Source: Bacteroidales bacterium
Lineage (GTDB): Bacteria; Bacteroidota; Bacteroidia; Bacteroidales; F082
Length of the DNA: 8,540 nucleotides
Direction of reading: 5' to 3'
Assembly: GCA_017651645.1 (NCBI GenBank)
Contig: JAGCCO010000197.1
Location: 1-8,540 of the forward strand
Of this stretch, positions 6,167-8,540 are shown one piece after another (position 1 is the stretch's first letter; every line of letters begins with the position of its first letter). The position numbers and the translations under genes are program-made. Below the pieces are notes generated by a model, which was given only the letters and a program-made list of their open reading frames with translations, did no database searches and was not told where the DNA came from.

Positions 6167-6193
6167 GACTACAAATTTACGAAATACTGCGTG
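6167..6193 (-). promoter_or_regulatory. Bipartite promoter-like motif upstream of the sigma-barrel gene
   Basis: Minus-strand CACGCAGTATTT (6193-6182), then 11 bases, then AGTC (6170-6167), 26 bases before ATG 6140. It matches the motif before the methyltransferase gene at all 12 plus 4 bases, with spacing differing by one. Such a pair before an ECF sigma gene and its neighbour suggests autoregulation, the common habit of ECF factors. The assignment to this sigma factor is inferred. Confidence 0.45.
6172..6179 (-). promoter_or_regulatory. Possible Bacteroidetes -7 element (TAAATTTG)
   Basis: TAAATTTG on the minus strand fits TAnnTTTG, the -7 consensus for the housekeeping sigma factor of Bacteroidetes, 31 bases before ATG 6140. 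I see no good TTTG at the usual -33 distance, so it may be weak or need an activator. It falls inside the spacer of the bipartite motif, so the two promoters would overlap. Confidence 0.35.
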
Positions 6194-6212
6194 AGGGAGC
6201 GGAGAAAGTAAA

Positions 6213-6273
6213 CTGAACCACGAAGGTTAGACAAAAAAAGGCTCACCTGCAATCTTCCGTGGTATTAGTTCAG
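6213..6273. repeat. Imperfect inverted repeat between the relaxase and sigma-barrel genes
   Basis: CTGAA (6213-6217) and CCACGAAG (6218-6225) are mirrored by CTTCCGTGG (6254-6262) and TTCAG (6269-6273), with a six-base insert in the right arm and one bulged base. The loop holds a run of seven A (6232-6238), read as U7 on the minus strand, about 100 bases downstream of the relaxase stop. No tight stem precedes that U run, so I do not call a terminator. It may be a boundary or binding site between the mobilization module and the sigma-barrel block. Confidence 0.3.
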
Positions 6274-6338
6274 ATATGATGGCTTGCTGGATATTCCGAA
6301 TGAAAGTGGCCCCCATGCGCTCCTACGAACTTTGGACG

Positions 6339-7688
6339 TTATCTCGACCTTTCACCACCATATCCATTCCCCACTTTCCGGATTTGACCGTCATAATATC
6401 CATCGGCAATGTCCTTGACCTCCTTGTTGGCACGGTACAGTTCCCGATCACTGAAATGGCCTAATTTATTGGCCATCCAGACAAGCCACTCGCCGATTGC
6501 GTGGAGTGTGGTCTTGAATGCTTCGGCCAAGGACGTCATCACTTTCTTGATAGCATGGGCTTCCTCGGGCCAGAAGATACAATCGTGTTTGCCTCCGCCA
6601 CGGCACATGAAACCCGAATAGGCGTAATCCTGGATGGCGTGGATGCAATAGGGGATGGTCTCATCAGAGGCTATCATCTGATTTGAGAAACCAACCAGGA
6701 GCGAGTCTTTCCAACCATCGCTGCCAGCACTCTTATCTGAGTACTTCGCAAAGCGCAGATCTCTGGTTTCCGTAATCAGCCTGTCAAGTACTGCCTCCTT
6801 GCTGGTGATTCTATTTTCCAGGTTATTAATCTCTGTCTGCTTCTCGGTGATCTTCGATTCGGCGCTGGAGAGTGCCGTTTTGGCCTCCTGGGCTTTCTTC
6901 TCGGCCTCATCCTTTTCCTCCACCGCTTTTTGGGCCACTTCCTTGGCCTCCTGCGCCTTTTTCTCGGCCTTGGCCTTCTCGCTCTGGGCCTTACGTTTCT
7001 CTTCCTCCAGTCGCTTCTTCTCCTTCTCCTGCTTCTGGAGGATGAAGTCATTGCGTTCCAGATGTTCCAGCCCAGTCTCGGACTTCTTCTGACCGCGCTC
7101 CATGTCCAATGCCTCGGCCACCATGTCCTGCATCTCGGACATGTCGTCGGCATTGAGCTTGATGGATTTCCCGGTCTTCCAATCCATCCAGTCCCAGATG
7201 ATATGGGCATGATAGTTCGGTATCCAGGTATTCTCGTCGGCGGGATTCTCGTAGTGTCCCTCGTCCCTATGAAGGTGGACTTGGAGTGCCTTGATGCCCC
7301 ACCTCTTTTCCACCTCCTTGGTGAACCGGAGAAGGTCTTTGAGCTTGGTGTCTTTTTCGGTGACGACGACGCATTCACGGATCGGGCTGGCTCCATTCCG
7401 GGTGCGCACCTTGCCATTCTTGTCTGTGTACTGGACGTCCTTCTCCTGCATGGCGCGTCCGGTCAACTTCTTGACCATTTCCCGGATGGATTCGAGATAC
7501 TGGTCCAGAGTGACGCCATCCATTTCAGGCGCGACATAGGAGGCGTTGTGCTTGGTCAGGTCGAGCCGGACGTAGAGCTTCTTGGGGTTGAGCTTCTTGA
7601 TGTACTCTGGGTCCCGCCTGTTGTGGAGTTCGCTCTGTCCGGTATTGCATGGCTTCACATGGACGGAAGCCTTGGGTTTCTTTGACAT
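6339..7688 (-). CDS. mobV: MobV-family relaxase (Mob/Pre type)
   Basis: A 449-residue mobilization relaxase, which nicks one strand at oriT and pilots it during conjugative transfer, relying on a helper conjugation system. The N-terminal motif HNRR is at 22-25. The metal-binding catalytic region is HLHRDEGH (138-145) followed by PNYHAHIIW (157-165), corresponding to the HxDE...HxH signature of MobV proteins. The second half is a long coiled coil of charged residues (about 216-305) with the segment AEKKAQEAK occurring twice, probably for dimerization. The C-terminal 120 residues include a Gly- and Cys-containing stretch (YSGFMCRGGGKHDC) and a hydrophobic helix (about 402-412). Length is usual for the family. 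It lies downstream of a hairpin-rich, oriT-like region and a small basic accessory gene, as in other Bacteroides mobilizable elements. Start ATG 7688 fits the family N-terminus. Confidence 0.88.
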   Translation of the reverse strand: MSKKPKASVHVKPCNTGQSELHNRRDPEYIKKLNPKKLYVRLDLTKHNASYVAPEMDGVTLDQYLESIREMVKKLTGRAMQEKDVQYTDKNGKVRTRNGASPIRECVVVTEKDTKLKDLLRFTKEVEKRWGIKALQVHLHRDEGHYENPADENTWIPNYHAHIIWDWMDWKTGKSIKLNADDMSEMQDMVAEALDMERGQKKSETGLEHLERNDFILQKQEKEKKRLEEEKRKAQSEKAKAEKKAQEAKEVAQKAVEEKDEAEKKAQEAKTALSSAESKITEKQTEINNLENRITSKEAVLDRLITETRDLRFAKYSDKSAGSDGWKDSLLVGFSNQMIASDETIPYCIHAIQDYAYSGFMCRGGGKHDCIFWPEEAHAIKKVMTSLAEAFKTTLHAIGEWLVWMANKLGHFSDRELYRANKEVKDIADGYYDGQIRKVGNGYGGERSR

Positions 7689-7710
7689 GTTGCTAGTGAT
7701 TTAGTAGATT

Positions 7711-7729
7711 GATGATGTTGTGATGATGT
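7711..7729. repeat. Tandem GATGATGT repeat before the relaxase gene
   Basis: GATGATGT at 7711-7718 recurs at 7722-7729, an 11-base (one helical turn) period, 22-41 bases upstream of the relaxase ATG. Two sites on the same helix face near a start codon could be an operator, perhaps for the ribbon-helix-helix accessory protein. It could also be a chance low-complexity stretch. Confidence 0.3.
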
Positions 7730-7773
7730 AGAGCCATGCCCGGGTCATTAGGGCGGAGCCCTGATCGGAGGGT

Positions 7774-7795
7774 GCAGGGAGAGGTCTCTCCTTGC
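7774..7795. repeat. Near-perfect 22-base palindrome
   Basis: GCAGGGAGAG (7774-7783) and CTCTCCTTGC (7786-7795) pair over ten positions with one G-T, around a two-base centre. Two further stems follow nearby: CCCAGG/CCTGGG (7804-7809, 7820-7825) and GGCTCT/AGAGCC (7870-7875, 7880-7885). Together they make this a dense hairpin field typical of transfer-origin regions. Confidence 0.5.
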
Positions 7796-7888
7796 TCGGA
7801 GTTCCCAGGGGTGAAACGTCCTGGGCGGGGTATCGGGGCGGCGCCCTGATTGGGACGGGGCAAAGCCCAGGCTCTCGGCAGAGCCCAC

Positions 7889-7929
7889 AACTACGAAAAG
7901 CGAAGCGAGTAGTTATAGTGGGCTATAAC
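7889..7929 (+). other. Candidate origin of transfer (oriT) with nic-like inverted repeat
   Basis: GTTATAG (7912-7918), loop TGGG, CTATAAC (7923-7929) is a perfect seven-base inverted repeat. It overlaps a second one, AACTAC (7889-7894) with GTAGTT (7909-7914), so only one can form at a time. TATAGTGGGCTATAAC resembles the pMV158-type MobV nick region as I recall it (TATAGTGTG/TTATACT), agreeing at about 12 of 16 positions. By that analogy the nick would fall between 7922 and 7923 on the plus strand. It lies 224 bases upstream of the relaxase start, where MobV elements usually carry oriT. With this orientation the relaxase gene would enter the recipient late. No nicking evidence is available here. 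Confidence 0.6.
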
Positions 7930-8047
7930 AGGGCGAGCCCTGCTGTTAAACCTGCCACCCTCCGGACCGGCTACACTCCTTTCTTCATTTCCCTTCATTA
8001 CAGACTCTTGTTTGTCTCCTTGCTGACATGGATGGAAAGAAGTTGGT

Positions 8048-8086
8048 GCGACAGGATAGACTCCTTTCTCCGTAGAGACCTGTCGC
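8048..8086. repeat. Hairpin GCGACAGG / CCTGTCGC
   Basis: An eight-base perfect stem (8048-8055 with 8079-8086) around a 23-base loop. Beside it CCGGAGGGT (8086-8094) is the complement of ACCCTCCGG (7958-7966), allowing a larger fold, and ACTCCTTTCT occurs at both 7975-7984 and 8060-8069. Likely part of the structured transfer region. Confidence 0.4.
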
Positions 8087-8100
8087 CGGAGGGTTACCTC

Positions 8101-8150
8101 TTCCCGTCTTTTCTCTATCCAGTTAGGAATATAGGGAAAAGGGTCGGGAA
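8101..8150. repeat. Long hairpin downstream of the accessory gene
   Basis: TTCCCG (8101-8106) and CTTTTCTCTAT (8108-8118) pair with ATAGGGAAAAG (8131-8141) and CGGGAA (8145-8150), about 17 pairs with one wobble and a small bulge, and a 12-base loop. It is 30 bases past the stop of the minus-strand accessory gene. As RNA it could protect or attenuate the transcript before the relaxase gene. There is no U-tract on the minus-strand side, so a simple terminator is not supported. Confidence 0.5.
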
Positions 8151-8180
8151 GAATCTACGATGTCCCACATGGATCCGCCG

Positions 8181-8471
8181 CTAGGCATACTTCCGAACCA
8201 AGTGCGCGATGGCTTCCTCGAGGAGAGCTCGCTTGGTCCTTCCGGTCTTAAGCGAAAGATCCGTGAATTGCTCTCCAATACTCGCGAGGCAACTGACGTT
8301 GATTTGCCTGAGTTCCTCGCGTGTCTCGCCCTTCCGTGGATGTCCACGGTTGACGTTCTGTGCCTCGCGGAGGATCTTCCTCTGCTCTTCCGGAGTAGGG
8401 GATGGGGAAGTCGCTAGAGAATTAGTGGGATGGGATTGTACTTTCCGCTTGAGTTTTTTTCTTTTCACCAT
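8181..8471 (-). CDS. Small basic ribbon-helix-helix mobilization accessory protein
   Basis: A 96-residue protein. The N-terminus is strongly basic and disordered (MVKRKKLKRK, then Ser/Thr/Pro to about 27), followed by a charged helix. Residues 57-95 form a ribbon-helix-helix: strand INVSCLA, helix SIGEQFTDLSLKTG, then RTKRALLEEAIAHLVRKY. Such proteins bind DNA as dimers, often at oriT, and help the relaxase nick or repress the operon. Its place upstream of a MobV gene and the transfer-origin-like DNA, on the same strand, supports this role; the exact family is not identified. ATG 8471 begins the basic tail, and a ten-base palindrome lies 12 bases upstream. It is probably transcribed with the relaxase gene through the intervening structured DNA, or each may have its own promoter. 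Confidence 0.7.
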   Translation of the reverse strand: MVKRKKLKRKVQSHPTNSLATSPSPTPEEQRKILREAQNVNRGHPRKGETREELRQINVSCLASIGEQFTDLSLKTGRTKRALLEEAIAHLVRKYA

Positions 8472-8482
8472 AGTCTAGTTAG

Positions 8483-8492
8483 TTAACGTTAA
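8483..8492. promoter_or_regulatory. Palindrome TTAACGTTAA upstream of the accessory gene
   Basis: A perfect ten-base palindrome 12 bases before ATG 8471, beside a TAGT-TAGT direct repeat (about 8475-8482). Ribbon-helix-helix proteins bind short palindromes or tandem sites near their own start, so an autoregulatory operator is reasonable. No clear TAnnTTTG promoter element was found here. Confidence 0.35.
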
Positions 8493-8503
8493 ACATCCCG
8501 GTC

Positions 8504-8539
8504 ATATGGCGAAAAGCCACAACTCGACCGAGCTGTGGC
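8504..8539 (-). terminator. Terminator-like hairpin at the right edge
   Basis: GCCACA-A-CTCG (8516-8526) pairs with CGAG-C-TGTGGC (8529-8539), ten pairs with one A-C mismatch and a tight loop. Read on the minus strand it is followed by TTTT (8515-8512). It could end a minus-strand gene lying beyond the right edge. A competing small stem (TGGC 8507-8510 with GCCA 8516-8519) is also possible. The U-tract is short. Confidence 0.4.
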
Positions 8540-8540
8540 A

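Larger units (their letters stand above)
7751..7944. repeat. Three GGGCG-GCCCTG mini-hairpin repeats
   Basis: GGGCGGAGCCCTGAT (7751-7765) and GGGCGGCGCCCTGAT (7836-7850) differ at one base; GGGCGAGCCCTGCT (7931-7944) is a shorter relative. Each is self-complementary (GGGC with GCCC) around a two- or three-base centre. Copies are spaced about 85 and 95 bases apart, spread through the DNA between the relaxase and accessory genes. Iteron-like binding sites for mobilization proteins, or spreading short palindromes, would both fit. Confidence 0.5.
7971..8180. other. Non-coding structured stretch between oriT candidate and accessory gene
   Basis: Apart from the two hairpins at 8048-8086 and 8101-8150 and the repeated ACTCCTTTCT, I see no gene here. 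Open frames crossing it on either strand (for example plus 7792-8184, minus 7693-7890) are rich in Arg, Gly and Pro from GC-rich palindromes and lack protein character. Confidence 0.45.

Noticed and set aside
4423..6193. The AAATACTGCGTG 12-mer as a direct repeat from insertion of the sigma-barrel gene
   Set aside because: Copies are about 1.76 kb apart with no transposase or terminal inverted repeats between; the promoter-like placement and second matching half (AGTC) explain it better.
6776..7417. 213-codon minus-strand Arg/Pro-rich frame inside the relaxase gene
   Set aside because: Same strand, shifted frame of the relaxase coding sequence; low-complexity Arg-rich product with no family features.
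6930..7685. 251-codon plus-strand open frame opposite the relaxase gene
   Set aside because: It is the antisense shadow of the charged coiled-coil and catalytic regions of the relaxase; the composition (Leu/Gly/Val-rich, no signal or motif) follows from complementing that gene.
7742..8150. CRISPR array
   Set aside because: Repeats are short palindromes with irregular spacing and variable sequence; no regular repeat-spacer pattern and no cas genes.
7693..8184. Open frames in the relaxase-accessory gap (minus 7693-7890, plus 7792-8184)
   Set aside because: Pro/Gly/Arg-rich translations of GC-rich palindromes without motifs; they overlap the oriT candidate.

Overview
The window looks like Bacteroidales (Bacteroidota) DNA. 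The evidence is an ECF sigma factor linked to a periplasm-spanning outer-membrane beta-barrel, a lipoprotein serpin of the kind found in Bacteroidetes, a MobV-type relaxase with a small basic ribbon-helix-helix partner, a match to the Bacteroidetes -7 element TAnnTTTG, and a general lack of strong Shine-Dalgarno sequences. All identifications rest on reading motifs by eye; no database was searched.

Layout. At the left edge is the 3' end of a plus-strand gene (to 95), followed directly by a very large imperfect hairpin (105-179) and a gene-poor stretch to 445. From 6140 down to 446 every gene is on the minus strand with short gaps (about 15-56 bases). In transcription order they are: a 567-residue protein joining an ECF sigma factor, a membrane segment, a long linker and a C-terminal beta-barrel (6140-4437); a class I SAM-dependent methyltransferase (4387-3605); a lipoprotein serpin with an inhibitory-type hinge (3584-2328); a small frame-disrupted reading frame (2292-2124); a membrane-anchored protein resembling DUF7832 (2091-1501); a small two-helix membrane protein with a frame break at a run of seven A (1444-1242); a second small two-helix membrane protein (1195-983); and a small secreted barrel-like protein (967-446).

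The right third is a mobilization module, also on the minus strand. It has a small basic ribbon-helix-helix accessory gene (8471-8181), about 490 bases of GC-rich, hairpin-dense DNA carrying a good oriT candidate (7889-7929), and a MobV-family relaxase gene (7688-6339). A terminator-like hairpin at the right edge separates it from whatever lies further right.

The most interesting proposal is a one-protein trans-envelope signalling device. The sigma factor appears covalently tied through the inner membrane to an outer-membrane barrel. In addition, the same bipartite sequence, CACGCAGTATTT followed after 11-12 bases by AGTC, lies about 40-50 bases upstream of both the sigma-barrel gene and the methyltransferase gene. 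This would fit an autoregulated ECF promoter that also drives the methyltransferase-serpin genes. The fusion and the repeated motif are seen in the sequence; the regulatory reading is inference.

By eye the left part (up to about 2300) is richer in A and T than the middle and the mobilization region. That would fit a mosaic, but composition was not computed.
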